Shown here in pieces: positions 10,742 to 18,553 of a stretch of 64,000 nt of DNA; position 1 is the stretch's first letter; every line of letters starts with the position of its first letter. The notes beneath the pieces were generated by a model. It worked only from the letters and a program-made list of their open reading frames with translations, was not told the origin of the DNA and searched no databases. Made by a program: the position numbers and the translations under genes. The stretch lies in assembly GCF_000284295.1 (NCBI RefSeq), contig NC_017093.1, positions 4,774,001 to 4,838,000 on the forward strand. The letters are read 5' to 3'. This stretch comes from Actinoplanes missouriensis 431. GTDB lineage: Bacteria; Actinomycetota; Actinomycetes; Mycobacteriales; Micromonosporaceae.

Positions 10742-11434
10742 ATGGAACAGCCGCTGCCGGCGCTCGGCGCCGTGCCCGGTTCGGACTCACTGCTCGGCCG
10801 GGCCATCGCCGAGGTCTTCGCCGGTGGCGACCTGACCGACGACCTGCCCGCCGACGTCCGGGAGGACGATGTCACCACCCGGCTGCTGGACACGGCGTAC
10901 CAGCACTTCTGCCGGATCGGCATCCGGCGCTCCACGATGGAGGAGGTGGCCCGCCGGGCCGGCGTCTCCCGGGTCACCGCCTACCGCCGGTTCGCCACCA
11001 AGGACGCCCTGGTCAAACACGTGATCCGCCGGGAGTTCCGGCGGTACTTCGCGCAGTTCCTGACCGAGGTGCAGCAAGGCTCCACGGCCGCCGACCGAGT
11101 CGTGATCGGCTTCGTCAGCTCCCTGCGCGCGATCCGCAACAACCCGCTGATCGGCGGCCTCATGATCACCGAGCCGGACGTGCTGATCCCGTCGATCGTC
11201 GGCGACGGCGGGCTGATGCTCGGCACCGTGCAGCGGTTCGTCGCCGGCCAGCTCCGCCAGGAGCAGCACGTCGGCACCATCTCCCCCGGCGTCGACGTCG
11301 AGCTGGTCGCCGAGCTGATGACCCGGCTGTGCTGCTCGTTCCTCGTCACGCCGAGCTTCGTGGTCGACCTCGACGACCCCGAGCAGCTGGGCACCCTGGC
11401 CCGGCGCTTCCTGACCCCGATGCTGAACGGTTAG
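10742..11434 (+). CDS. TetR family regulator of the lcp locus (LcpR-like)
   Basis: 230 aa. An N-terminal extension of about 40 residues precedes a TetR helix-turn-helix (TRLLDTAYQHFCRIGIRRST, then EEVARRAGVSRVTAYRRFATKDALVKHVI). The C-terminal ligand domain is poorly recognisable. Divergent from lcp, with TGATAC boxes in the shared gap. TetR-type regulators that repress lcp are known in Gordonia; the same role here is inferred. ATG 10742 is the first good start. Confidence 0.87.
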   Translation: MEQPLPALGAVPGSDSLLGRAIAEVFAGGDLTDDLPADVREDDVTTRLLDTAYQHFCRIGIRRSTMEEVARRAGVSRVTAYRRFATKDALVKHVIRREFRRYFAQFLTEVQQGSTAADRVVIGFVSSLRAIRNNPLIGGLMITEPDVLIPSIVGDGGLMLGTVQRFVAGQLRQEQHVGTISPGVDVELVAELMTRLCCSFLVTPSFVVDLDDPEQLGTLARRFLTPMLNG

Positions 11435-11443
11435 CGCGGGGCG

Positions 11444-11668
11444 TCACAGCCCGATGGCTGCGGCCGCCAGCTCGTACCGCCGGGCCTCGTCCCGCAGGCC
11501 GGCGCCCTCGCCTGGAGACCGGACCCGCTCGTTGGTGGTGGCCAGGACACCGTCGTCCGGCTTGAACACCAATTCCCCCGCGACCCACGACGTGCCCTGC
11601 CCGCCGGCCAGCGGCCGAGCCGGCCCGTCGACACCGAACGCCTGCAGAACAGTCACGGGAGGATGCAC
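11444..11668 (-). pseudogene. Truncated TIGR02569/phosphotransferase-like fragment
   Basis: A 74-codon frame from GTG 11668 reads VLQAFGVDGPARPLAGGQG and TSWVAGELVFKPDD. This resembles the N-terminus of the actinobacterial TIGR02569 family (aminoglycoside-phosphotransferase-like, normally about 250-280 aa). It then runs RRYELAAAAIGL and stops at 11444, 10 bases from the convergent TetR stop, so most of the domain is missing. Best read as a remnant. Confidence 0.4.
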
Positions 11669-11678
11669 GGTAGAGAAC

Positions 11679-12089
11679 CTATCGGCACAGTTCGCCGCTC
11701 GCCGCGCCCCACATGGCCAGCTCACCGCGGGCCAGGCAGACGATGAGAAAGCCGTCCGGGCCGGCGACCGCCCATGACTCGGCGAAGGCGTCCGCGTCCA
11801 CCAGCAGTTCCGCGCCGCTGACAAACGAGATCCGCAGCTCCCCGGCCTCCCCCGCCCGGGCCTCCCGGACGACGTCACCGAGCAGCGTCCCGATCGCGTC
11901 CGACGGATCGTCCGGCTCGATGTCGACCCGGCCGTCCGGCCCGTCCAGGTGGGCGGGCGCTTCGATGATCACGTGCCGGTCACCGGAGAAACCCAGCACG
12001 ATGGCATGGCCGAGCCGGATGAACTCCAGCTCGTGCCCGGTCAGCAGGCGCAGCGGCGACATGGACGGGACGTTAGCCCCGCGTTCCAT
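11679..12089 (-). CDS. Hypothetical protein (DUF6188-like)
   Basis: 136 aa acidic protein, probably cytoplasmic. Motifs include TGHELEFIRLGHAIVLGF, DPSDAIGTLLGDVV and a C-terminal GPDGFLIVCLARGELAMWG. The pattern recalls DUF6188-type small proteins, but I cannot confirm the family. Start ATG 12089 has AAGG about 12 bases upstream; ATG 12062 is an alternative. No signal peptide or membrane segment. Confidence 0.6.
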   Translation of the reverse strand: MERGANVPSMSPLRLLTGHELEFIRLGHAIVLGFSGDRHVIIEAPAHLDGPDGRVDIEPDDPSDAIGTLLGDVVREARAGEAGELRISFVSGAELLVDADAFAESWAVAGPDGFLIVCLARGELAMWGAASGELCR

Positions 12090-12134
12090 AACGAAACCTT
12101 AAGGGAAGGTCGCCGTTCGGTCTTCATCCCGCGG

Positions 12135-13436
12135 TCACGCCTGCGGGGACGCGAGCTGCACGATCGTGATGTCGGACGGCGCGCCCACCCGCACCGGCGG
12201 GCCCCACGCGCCGGCACCCCGGCTCACGTAGAGCTGGGTGTCGCCGTACCGTTCCAGCCCCGAGTTCGTCGGATTGGCCAGCTCGGCGATGTAGTTGCCC
12301 GGCCACATCTGCCCGCCGTGGGTGTGCCCGGACAGCTGCAGGTCGACGCCGTGCTCGACGGCCTCGTGGATGTTCACCGGCTGGTGCGCCAGCAGCACCA
12401 CCGGGCGTGATCGATCGCGGTCGTCGAGCGCCGCTCCGAAGTCCGGGACGCCCTGCACGTCGTCGACGCCGGCCAGGTCCAGGCCGGCGAGCGGGACGCG
12501 GGCGTTGCGCAGCGGCTGCATGCCGAGCTCACGCACCTTTTCCACCCACGGCTCGACGCCCGAGATGTACTCGTGGTTGCCGGTCACGAAGAACGTGCCG
12601 AGCCGCGAGGTCAGCCCTCGCAGCGGCTCGACCGAATCGGCCAGATCCTCGACGTCGCCGTCGATCAGGTCGCCCACCACCGCGATCAGGTCCGGCTGCG
12701 TCGAGTTGATCGTGTCGACGACGCCCTGGCAGAACCGGCGCCCGAGCACCGGGCCGAGGTGCACGTCGCTGACCACGGCGATCCGCATGCCGTGGGCGCT
12801 GCGCGGCAGCTTCGCGAGGGGGACGGTGATCCGCTTGATCGAGGGTCCGTTCATCACGCTGTAGGTGCCGGCGCCCACGGTTCCGGCGGCGACCACGGCG
12901 GCCGCGCCGCCGACGACCCGGGAGACGAAGACCCGGCGAGAGACCAATTCACCGGGTACGGGCGATGGCCCGGGTTCCTGGCTGTCCGGGCCGGTGGCAC
13001 CGACCGGCACCGTCTCTTTCACGGGGGTGGTGATCGCGCCGGCCGTGGCGGGCTCCTTGCTCAGGGCAACGCTTGCCGGCTCCTTGGTCAGGGCGGCGCT
13101 TGCCGGCTCCTTGCTCCGGGCGGCCAGTAGTCGGCTGATCAGCGGGCGCACCACCTCGCCTGCCAGGACTCCCAGGAAGAGGTAGAGGAAGAGGGCCAGC
13201 CACAGGTACCCCGGCCAGGCCACGATCCCCGCCGCCGTGTGCGGCAGTCCCGCCTGCTCCCCGGCCAGCGCGCCGACGGCCAGGACCGGGCCGGCGATGA
13301 AGACCGCGGTTCCGGCTCTGCGCCACCGGGTGCGGGGCGCCGTGGTGTCACGGATCAGCCGGCGCCAGACGTACCAATGTGCGGTTGCCAGAATTGCCAG
13401 GACCACCGCGAAGATGAGCAGGAAGAGCAGGATCAC
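12135..13436 (-). CDS. Membrane-anchored metallophosphoesterase
   Basis: 433 aa. Three N-terminal hydrophobic segments (about residues 1-22, 45-60, 75-95) are followed by a linker with three KEPA(S/T) repeats, another hydrophobic stretch (VVGGAAAVVAAGTVGAGTY) and a calcineurin-like phosphoesterase domain. The metal motifs are complete: SDVHLG, GDLIDGD, GNHEY, LLAHQP and SGHTHGGQMWP. This is the YkuE/LpxH-like membrane-linked subgroup; the substrate is unknown. Start ATG 13436. Confidence 0.88.
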   Translation of the reverse strand: MILLFLLIFAVVLAILATAHWYVWRRLIRDTTAPRTRWRRAGTAVFIAGPVLAVGALAGEQAGLPHTAAGIVAWPGYLWLALFLYLFLGVLAGEVVRPLISRLLAARSKEPASAALTKEPASVALSKEPATAGAITTPVKETVPVGATGPDSQEPGPSPVPGELVSRRVFVSRVVGGAAAVVAAGTVGAGTYSVMNGPSIKRITVPLAKLPRSAHGMRIAVVSDVHLGPVLGRRFCQGVVDTINSTQPDLIAVVGDLIDGDVEDLADSVEPLRGLTSRLGTFFVTGNHEYISGVEPWVEKVRELGMQPLRNARVPLAGLDLAGVDDVQGVPDFGAALDDRDRSRPVVLLAHQPVNIHEAVEHGVDLQLSGHTHGGQMWPGNYIAELANPTNSGLERYGDTQLYVSRGAGAWGPPVRVGAPSDITIVQLASPQA

Positions 13437-13522
13437 CGGTCGAGGTTATGGGTTCGCGCGGCATGGCGCGAAGCGACTCTCAGGTGGTCCTCAGGCGTTG
13501 TCGTGGGTCCGGTCGTTGGTTC

Positions 13523-13993
13523 TCATTCCGCCGCGCGGCCCGGGATCCAGCCGGAGACGTCGCGCAGACGGCCGCGCCACAACTTGCCCGGCCCGCGGTC
13601 GGTCTGGCCCGGGCGGGTGACGTGCGCGTCGCGCAGGTGGATGTACTTCGTCGGCGCGGAGAGCGCCTGGAACTCCCGATAGGAGATCTCCTTGCCGATG
13701 TCCCGGCTTTTCACCGCGGCGTGCGCCAGGTCGGACTGCTCCTTCACGTACTCCGCCATGCCGACGTAGTAGGCGTCCTCGTGGTCGTTGAGCTCACTGA
13801 GCTCCGCGAACCACTGCCACTCCGGAATCAGATCGCCGTCGACGACGAGACCACCCACGGTCAGGGTGAACGGTGTGCCCGGGTCCACGGGCTCGACGAG
13901 CTGATCCGTGAGCGAGACGTAGTTGGCGAGCACGCCGTCCGGTTCCGCCCAGTCGGAGCGGGCGGTGCGGTTGTCAAGCATCGGATCGGACAT
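13523..13993 (-). CDS. Hypothetical protein (possibly GvpU-like)
   Basis: 156 aa, acidic in the N-terminal half. FTLTVGGLVVDGDLIPEWQW followed by an acidic loop (ELNDHEDAYY) is loosely like the gas-vesicle accessory protein GvpU, but no other gvp gene is nearby, so I do not assign it. The C-terminus is basic (APTKYIHLRDAHVTRP). ATG 13993. Stands alone. Confidence 0.6.
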   Translation of the reverse strand: MSDPMLDNRTARSDWAEPDGVLANYVSLTDQLVEPVDPGTPFTLTVGGLVVDGDLIPEWQWFAELSELNDHEDAYYVGMAEYVKEQSDLAHAAVKSRDIGKEISYREFQALSAPTKYIHLRDAHVTRPGQTDRGPGKLWRGRLRDVSGWIPGRAAE

Positions 13994-14047
13994 ATCCCTA
14001 ATTTAGGCCAGGCGGGGGTCAGGCGGGCATGGTTCCGCTGGTCTTGT

Positions 14048-14124
14048 CTTGTCTTCGAGTGCGCTCTTGTCTTCGAGTGCGCTCTTGTCTTCGAGTGCGC
14101 TCTTGTCTTCGAGTGCGCTCGAAG
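14048..14124. repeat. Four 18-bp direct repeats ending in a palindrome, upstream of MerR gene
   Basis: CTTGTCTTCGAGTGCGCT is repeated exactly four times (14048-14119). The last copy runs into CGAAG, forming the palindrome CTTCGAG-TGCG-CTCGAAG (14107-14124) 15 bases before the MerR start codon. A regulatory role is inferred from position. Confidence 0.8.
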
Positions 14125-14139
14125 ATCTACCGTCGGGCC

Positions 14140-14604
14140 ATGAACGCGAACGAACAGCTGGCGCAGGCTCTGCGGCTCGCCGTCGACCCGCCGGGCGGCG
14201 TGTCCGTGCACGCGCTGCAGGACCTGGTCGCCGACGACGACTCCCGGCAGTGGGACATCGCCACGGCTGCCCGGCACGTCGGAGCCAGCCCGCACACGCT
14301 GCGCTACTACGAACGTATCGGCCTGGTCACCGTGCCCCGGAACCCGGCAGGGCACCGGATCTACGACACCGCGGCGATCCGGAGGCTGGTGTTCCTGACC
14401 CGGATGCGGACCTCGGGGATGCCGATCAGCGACCTGCGGCAGTACATCGACCTGGTGGATCGCGGCGACGTGACCATCCCCGATCGCCTCGACCTGCTCC
14501 TGGAGCACCGCGACACGCTGCGTTCCCAGATCGCCCAGCTACAGCTCGCCCTCGCAGCCACGGAATACAAGATCGCGACGTACGGAGGAGCGACCCAGCC
14601 ATGA
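14140..14604 (+). CDS. MerR family transcriptional regulator
   Basis: 154 aa. After an unusual N-terminal extension of about 37 residues comes the MerR winged helix (DIATAARHVGASPHTLRYYERIGLV, then NPAGHRIYDTAAIRRL), followed by a coiled-coil dimerisation region (DLLLEHRDTLRSQIAQLQLAL). The C-terminal cysteine pattern of metal-sensing members is absent. Overlaps the next gene by ATGA at 14601-14604. ATG 14140 is chosen over in-frame upstream codons that lie in the 18-bp repeats. Confidence 0.85.
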   Translation: MNANEQLAQALRLAVDPPGGVSVHALQDLVADDDSRQWDIATAARHVGASPHTLRYYERIGLVTVPRNPAGHRIYDTAAIRRLVFLTRMRTSGMPISDLRQYIDLVDRGDVTIPDRLDLLLEHRDTLRSQIAQLQLALAATEYKIATYGGATQP

Positions 14605-15137
14605 GCACCACCCAGCATGATGTCCCCGTCACCGCCCGGCCCGATGGCACCGCCACCGCCCAGCACGATGGTGCCGCCACCGCCCAGCCCGAAGTCACGA
14701 GCGCCGCCGCCCAGCACGACGTCACGAGCGTGGCGAGTCGGGACCGGCGCCGGCACGGCCTGGACGTCCTCTCTCGCATCGACGGCGACGCCGGCACGTC
14801 CGTGATCGATGCGCTGGCCGGCATCTCACCGGCCCTGGGTCACCACGTGGCGGCGTTCGCGTTCGGCGACATCTACGACCGCCCCGGCCTCGACCCCCGA
14901 TCCCGGCAGCTGGTCACGATCGGCGTGCTCACCGCCCTGGGCGGCTGCGAACCCCAGCTCAAGGTGCACGTGGGCGCCGCCCTCAACGTAGGCCTGTCCC
15001 CCGACGAGATCGTCGAGGCGATGCTGCACGCCACCGTCTACGCCGGCTTTCCCCGCGCGTTGAACGCGACCTTCGCCGCGAAAGAGGTCTTCGAGGCCCG
15101 CGGCATCCCCATGCCCCCGACCGGCGATCATGCCTGA
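14601..15137 (+). CDS. Carboxymuconolactone decarboxylase family protein
   Basis: 178 aa. The first 45 residues are a low-complexity tail with repeated TAQHDG/AAQHDV words. The CMD fold follows, with FAFGDIYDRPGLDPRSRQL, TIGVLTALGGCEPQLKVHV and EIVEAMLHATVYAGFPRALN. There is only one Cys at the GGCEPQ position, so it is not an AhpD-type CxxC peroxidase reductase; it is closer to gamma-carboxymuconolactone decarboxylase. Translationally coupled to the MerR gene, which probably regulates it. The substrate is unknown. Confidence 0.85.
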   Translation: MSTTQHDVPVTARPDGTATAQHDGAATAQPEVTSAAAQHDVTSVASRDRRRHGLDVLSRIDGDAGTSVIDALAGISPALGHHVAAFAFGDIYDRPGLDPRSRQLVTIGVLTALGGCEPQLKVHVGAALNVGLSPDEIVEAMLHATVYAGFPRALNATFAAKEVFEARGIPMPPTGDHA

Positions 15138-15201
15138 GGCTCATATGAGGTATGAGAGATTTCTGTTGGACGGGGCCGCCGGGGGCGAGAACAATTGATG
15201 C

Positions 15202-16044
15202 ATGGCGCAGCTTTCATTGTTTCCCGTAAGGCATTTGCGGGTCCCTGCTGCGCGCCGCAATTACTCACCGGAGGCCGAGCAATTCCGGCGCGCTCATAAA
15301 GAGCATCGCGCATGGGGCCTGACCCAGCGCCATGCCCGCCGCCTGCGCCAGTTGCGCGCCGCGGCAGCCGATCACGCAGTCTCCCCGCAGCCCACAGAGC
15401 CGCCGCCGCGCCCGCTAACCTTACCCGCGCCTACGCCGCCGCCAGCCGCCGCGTCGCTCCCGCCCTCACCACCGCGGACTGCCGCGTCGCCCGCAGGCCA
15501 ACCGCCGCGCTCGCCGAAACGGCCCATCGCCCTGGCACCGCCAAGACGCCCGGCACCGGCAAGACGCCCCGCACCGCCGGCGATCTCACCTTCGGTTGCC
15601 GCACCACCCAGGACCGCGCCACTGGCAACTCCGGCATCAACGGTGACCCCGTCATGGCGCGAGGAGAATCATTTCGCCAGCTTTTCGCCATTCATCCGGA
15701 AGCATTCCTGGTTCGCCAGGATAGTCATCATGCAGCGCGGCCGGAGTCCGCCGTTCGTCACCAGAAGAAATGACATTATGTGCTCTGCGCGAATCCGCAC
15801 AGCGGTAGGTGCAAACCTGCGCAGAGCCGGAGGCAGCGACATCGATCGGACCGCAGATGGCCTCGCTGGCCGTCCTGCGCGGACCACCGAACGGCGAACG
15901 AGAGACCGGACCACCGAACGGCGAACGGCGAACGGCGAACGGCGAACGGCGAACGAGAGACCGGACCACCGAACGGCGAACAAGAAACCGGACCACCGAA
16001 CGGCGAACAAGAGACCGGATCACCGCAGCCGCCGGAGAAAGTGA
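15202..16044 (+). CDS. Hypothetical protein, doubtful C-terminal half
   Basis: The frame starts at ATG 15202 with MAQLSLFPVRHLRVPAARRN, SPEAEQFRRAHKEHRAWGLT and an Arg-rich helix, which looks like a genuine small basic protein. From about residue 60 it becomes Pro/Ala-rich, and from about residue 225 it simply translates the 27-bp repeats. I trust the first 60 residues most; the true gene may be shorter or frameshifted. No known domain. The 15138-16126 gap contains nothing else I can support apart from the repeats. Confidence 0.3.
   Translation: MAQLSLFPVRHLRVPAARRNYSPEAEQFRRAHKEHRAWGLTQRHARRLRQLRAAAADHAVSPQPTEPPPRPLTLPAPTPPPAAASLPPSPPRTAASPAGQPPRSPKRPIALAPPRRPAPARRPAPPAISPSVAAPPRTAPLATPASTVTPSWREENHFASFSPFIRKHSWFARIVIMQRGRSPPFVTRRNDIMCSARIRTAVGANLRRAGGSDIDRTADGLAGRPARTTERRTRDRTTERRTANGERRTANERPDHRTANKKPDHRTANKRPDHRSRRRK
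15881..16025. repeat. 27-bp tandem repeat with nested 7-bp expansion
   Basis: Copies begin GGACCACCGAACGGCGAAC at 15881, 15908, 15963 and 15990, with a decayed copy at 16017. The 55-base step between 15908 and 15963 equals one unit plus four extra 7-base GGCGAAC units (15919-15953), so a short repeat has expanded inside a longer one. Confidence 0.88.
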
Positions 16045-16126
16045 GCGCGGGGTGAGCTTGACGCTCGCGGGCGTGCCGGCATCGCGGCGGAGCAGCCGGC
16101 GACCGGGCCGGGTGTGAGGGCTGCGG

Positions 16127-16930
16127 TCAGGCGGTTGCTGAGGGGATGGTGGCGGTTCGGGACCAGTCGTGGCCTATGTCGGCCGCGGTGCGCAGGAGTC
16201 TGGGGAGGTGGTCGTCCAGCAGGGTGTCCACCGAGGTCTCCGCGGCGTGGACCGTCACGTTCACGGCTGCTACCACCTCGCCGTCGCCGTTGCGGACTCC
16301 CGTTGCCACGGAGCGGATGCCGGGGGCCAGGTCCTGGTCGGCCAGGGCCCAGCCCTTCGCCCTCACCTCGCGCAACGTGGACTCCAGTTCGGCCGCGGAC
16401 GGCTGCCAGCGTGGCGTTATGCCGGAGCGGGACGGCTCGGCCAGGACGCCGGGGACGGCTGCGGGAGGCAGGGCCGCCAGCAGCACCTTGCCGAGCGACG
16501 TGGCGGCTGCCGGGAAGCGGGTGCCGATGCTCACGGCCAGGGTCACGATCTTCGGGACGGCGACGCGCGCGACGTACACGATGTCGCTGCCGTCGAGCTG
16601 GGCCATCGACGTGGATTCGTTGGTCTGCGCGACGAGTTTCTCCATGTGCGGGCGGGCCACGTCCCACATGCTCAGCGAGTCGATGTAGGCCATTCCCAGG
16701 TCGAGCACCCGGGGGGTGAGCGCGTATCCCCGGCCGGCGCCACGGACGTACCCCAGGGTTTCCAGGGTTATCAGGATGCGCCGGACCGTGGGCCGGGCCA
16801 GGCCGGTGAGCCCGGCGATCTCGCTGAGCGTCATCGACGGCGTGCCGGGCCGGAAGGTGCGCAGGACGTCGAGGCCGCGCGCGAGCGCCTCGATGAAGTC
16901 GGGACCCGCGCCCCTTCCAGTGTCGTTCAT
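16127..16930 (-). CDS. IclR family regulator (PcaR/PobR-like)
   Basis: 267 aa. N-terminal winged helix: EALARGLDVLRTF, MTLSEIAGLTGLARPTVRRI and LETLGYVRG. The C-terminal effector domain is typical (ARVAVPKIVTLAVSIGTRFP, AATSLGKVLLAALP, SVATGVRNGDGEVVAAVNVT). Family members control aromatic catabolism, which fits the adjacent amidohydrolase and the divergent LigAB cluster. It lies just downstream of the amidohydrolase (4-base gap), so it is probably co-transcribed with it and may act on the TGTCCGC palindromes at 18.4-18.5 kb. Confidence 0.92.
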   Translation of the reverse strand: MNDTGRGAGPDFIEALARGLDVLRTFRPGTPSMTLSEIAGLTGLARPTVRRILITLETLGYVRGAGRGYALTPRVLDLGMAYIDSLSMWDVARPHMEKLVAQTNESTSMAQLDGSDIVYVARVAVPKIVTLAVSIGTRFPAAATSLGKVLLAALPPAAVPGVLAEPSRSGITPRWQPSAAELESTLREVRAKGWALADQDLAPGIRSVATGVRNGDGEVVAAVNVTVHAAETSVDTLLDDHLPRLLRTAADIGHDWSRTATIPSATA

Positions 16931-16934
16931 CCGC

Positions 16935-18398
16935 TCAATGCTTCCATTGCGCCGTTCCGGCGTCGTAGTCGGTGTACTGGTACGGGTTGTCGAAGAGCTC
17001 GGCCTGCGGCAGGTCCGGGTTCTGCCCGCGCTGCCAGGCCTCCTCGCCGAGCGTCTCGCGCAGGTGGTCGACGGTCGCCGCGACCTTGGCGCGGGCGGTT
17101 CGCAGGTCGGCGCCGGCGGGCCGGCCGTCGCTTCTCGCCACGGCGTCGACCAGCCGTCCGTCGCGTTTGACCACGGCGCCGCCGACCACGACCGTGTGCA
17201 CGTCGCCGCGCTGGGCCTGGAAGACGACGTGGCCGTACGGGTGCAGGATCGGGAACATCGCCGGTGACGCGTCGTTCTTGATCAGCACGACGTCGCCCTT
17301 GCGGCCCGGGGTGAGCGCGCCCAGCTCGGCGTCGAGGCCGAGGGCTTTCGCACCGCCGCGGGTGGCCCACTCGACGACCTGCTCGGCGCGCAGGTGGTGG
17401 TGGGTGACGGTCTCCTGCTTGCCGTGCGCCTCGAGGTGCTCGCGGGAGCGGTCGGCGCTGAGCGTGGTGCGCATCGCGGAGAACAGGTCGCCGCTCCACC
17501 ACACGCTGGTGTCCATCGACAGCGACACCGGCACGCCGTGCCGGCGCAGCGCCCAGGTGGGCGGATATCCCTGGCCGGCGCTCTGCTCGCTCTCGGTGGA
17601 GACCGAGACCGAGCCGCCGGTCGCGGCGATCCGATGGTACGAGTCGCTGCTCAGCGTCGCGGCGTGCACGTAGACGGTTCCCGGTGTCATGAACCCGTTC
17701 TCGTACATGAGCCGGATGCCCTCGTCGTTCGTCGCGCCCCACACGCCGGCGTGGGTGGTGACGGCGACGCCGAGCTCCCGGGCCACCTCGAACGCCGCCT
17801 TCTCGGGGAACGCCGGGTCGCCGGTGACGTCGAACGCGAGCTGGAAGCCGGCCAGTCTGCCGCCGTCGACGCGGCGCCGGTGGAAGTCACGGAAGCCGCC
17901 GGAGGTCGCCCACTCCCACGGCCCCTGCTGGAGGTTGCCGTAGGCGAGGACGAACCGGCCGGGGACCGACTCCAGGGCGTCGACGGCGGCGTCGGCGTGC
18001 TGCGGCGTCTGCAGCCCGTGCGACCAGTCGACGGTGGTGGTGACGCCCGCGTCGATCGCCTCGATCGCCCCGAGCAGGTTCCCGGCGTAGATGTCCTCGG
18101 GACGGAAGTGCTTGCCGGATTCGAGGTAGTACCAGACGAAATACTGGGTGAGCGTCCAGTCCGTCCCGTACCCCCGCATGGCGGTCTGCCAGAGGTGCCG
18201 GTGCGTGTCGATCATGCCGGGCATCACGATGCCGCCGGACGCGTCGATCACCTCGGCGTCGTCGGGGACGCTCAGGCCGTGACCGACCGCGGCGATCCGG
18301 CCGTCCGCCACGAGCACGTCGGCTCCGGGCAGGACGGTGCGGGAATCGTCCATGGTGAGCACGAGGCCGCCGCGGAACACCACGGGTCGTTCGCTCAT
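16935..18398 (-). CDS. Amidohydrolase family protein (ATZ/TRZ, cytosine-deaminase-like)
   Basis: 487 aa metal-dependent hydrolase. The first metal pair is in GMIDTHRHLWQTAMRG, later metal ligands in TTHAGVWG and VHAATL, and the Asp in SLSMDTSVWWSGDLFSAM. This is the ATZ/TRZ-type pattern seen in S-adenosylhomocysteine, guanine and triazine deaminases and hydrolases. The substrate is unknown; the company of LigAB suggests an amino- or amide-bearing aromatic or heterocyclic compound. Start ATG 18398; divergent from the CoA transferase. Confidence 0.88.
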   Translation of the reverse strand: MSERPVVFRGGLVLTMDDSRTVLPGADVLVADGRIAAVGHGLSVPDDAEVIDASGGIVMPGMIDTHRHLWQTAMRGYGTDWTLTQYFVWYYLESGKHFRPEDIYAGNLLGAIEAIDAGVTTTVDWSHGLQTPQHADAAVDALESVPGRFVLAYGNLQQGPWEWATSGGFRDFHRRRVDGGRLAGFQLAFDVTGDPAFPEKAAFEVARELGVAVTTHAGVWGATNDEGIRLMYENGFMTPGTVYVHAATLSSDSYHRIAATGGSVSVSTESEQSAGQGYPPTWALRRHGVPVSLSMDTSVWWSGDLFSAMRTTLSADRSREHLEAHGKQETVTHHHLRAEQVVEWATRGGAKALGLDAELGALTPGRKGDVVLIKNDASPAMFPILHPYGHVVFQAQRGDVHTVVVGGAVVKRDGRLVDAVARSDGRPAGADLRTARAKVAATVDHLRETLGEEAWQRGQNPDLPQAELFDNPYQYTDYDAGTAQWKH

Positions 18399-18417
18399 CT
18401 GCCACCCCTCTTCGGAC

Positions 18418-18537
18418 TGCTGTCCGCTCAGCGGGCAGCACTGTCACGACAGCGTGTTCCAGGTCACTTTCGATGTCAAGACGCCGTTGACATCCCGGTG
18501 GCGAACATGAAGGCTTACTGCGCGGACAGGTGTCCGC
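18418..18537. promoter_or_regulatory. Two TGTCCGC palindromes in the divergent promoter region
   Basis: TGCTGTCCGC-TCA-GCGGGCAGCA (18418-18440, one mismatch) and GCGGACA-GG-TGTCCGC (18522-18537, perfect) share the half-site TGTCCGC. A short CTGTC-AC-GACAG palindrome adjoins the first at 18441-18452. They flank the amidohydrolase and CoA-transferase starts and are candidate IclR operators. Confidence 0.55.
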
Positions 18538-18553
18538 AGAACGGGCGGTACTC

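Noticed and set aside
13523..13993. Gas-vesicle protein GvpU
   Set aside because: Only a loose resemblance in one strand and no gvp neighbours, so left as hypothetical.
14029..14139. Upstream extension of the MerR protein
   Set aside because: The added residues only translate the 18-bp repeats; ATG 14140 gives a sensible N-terminus.
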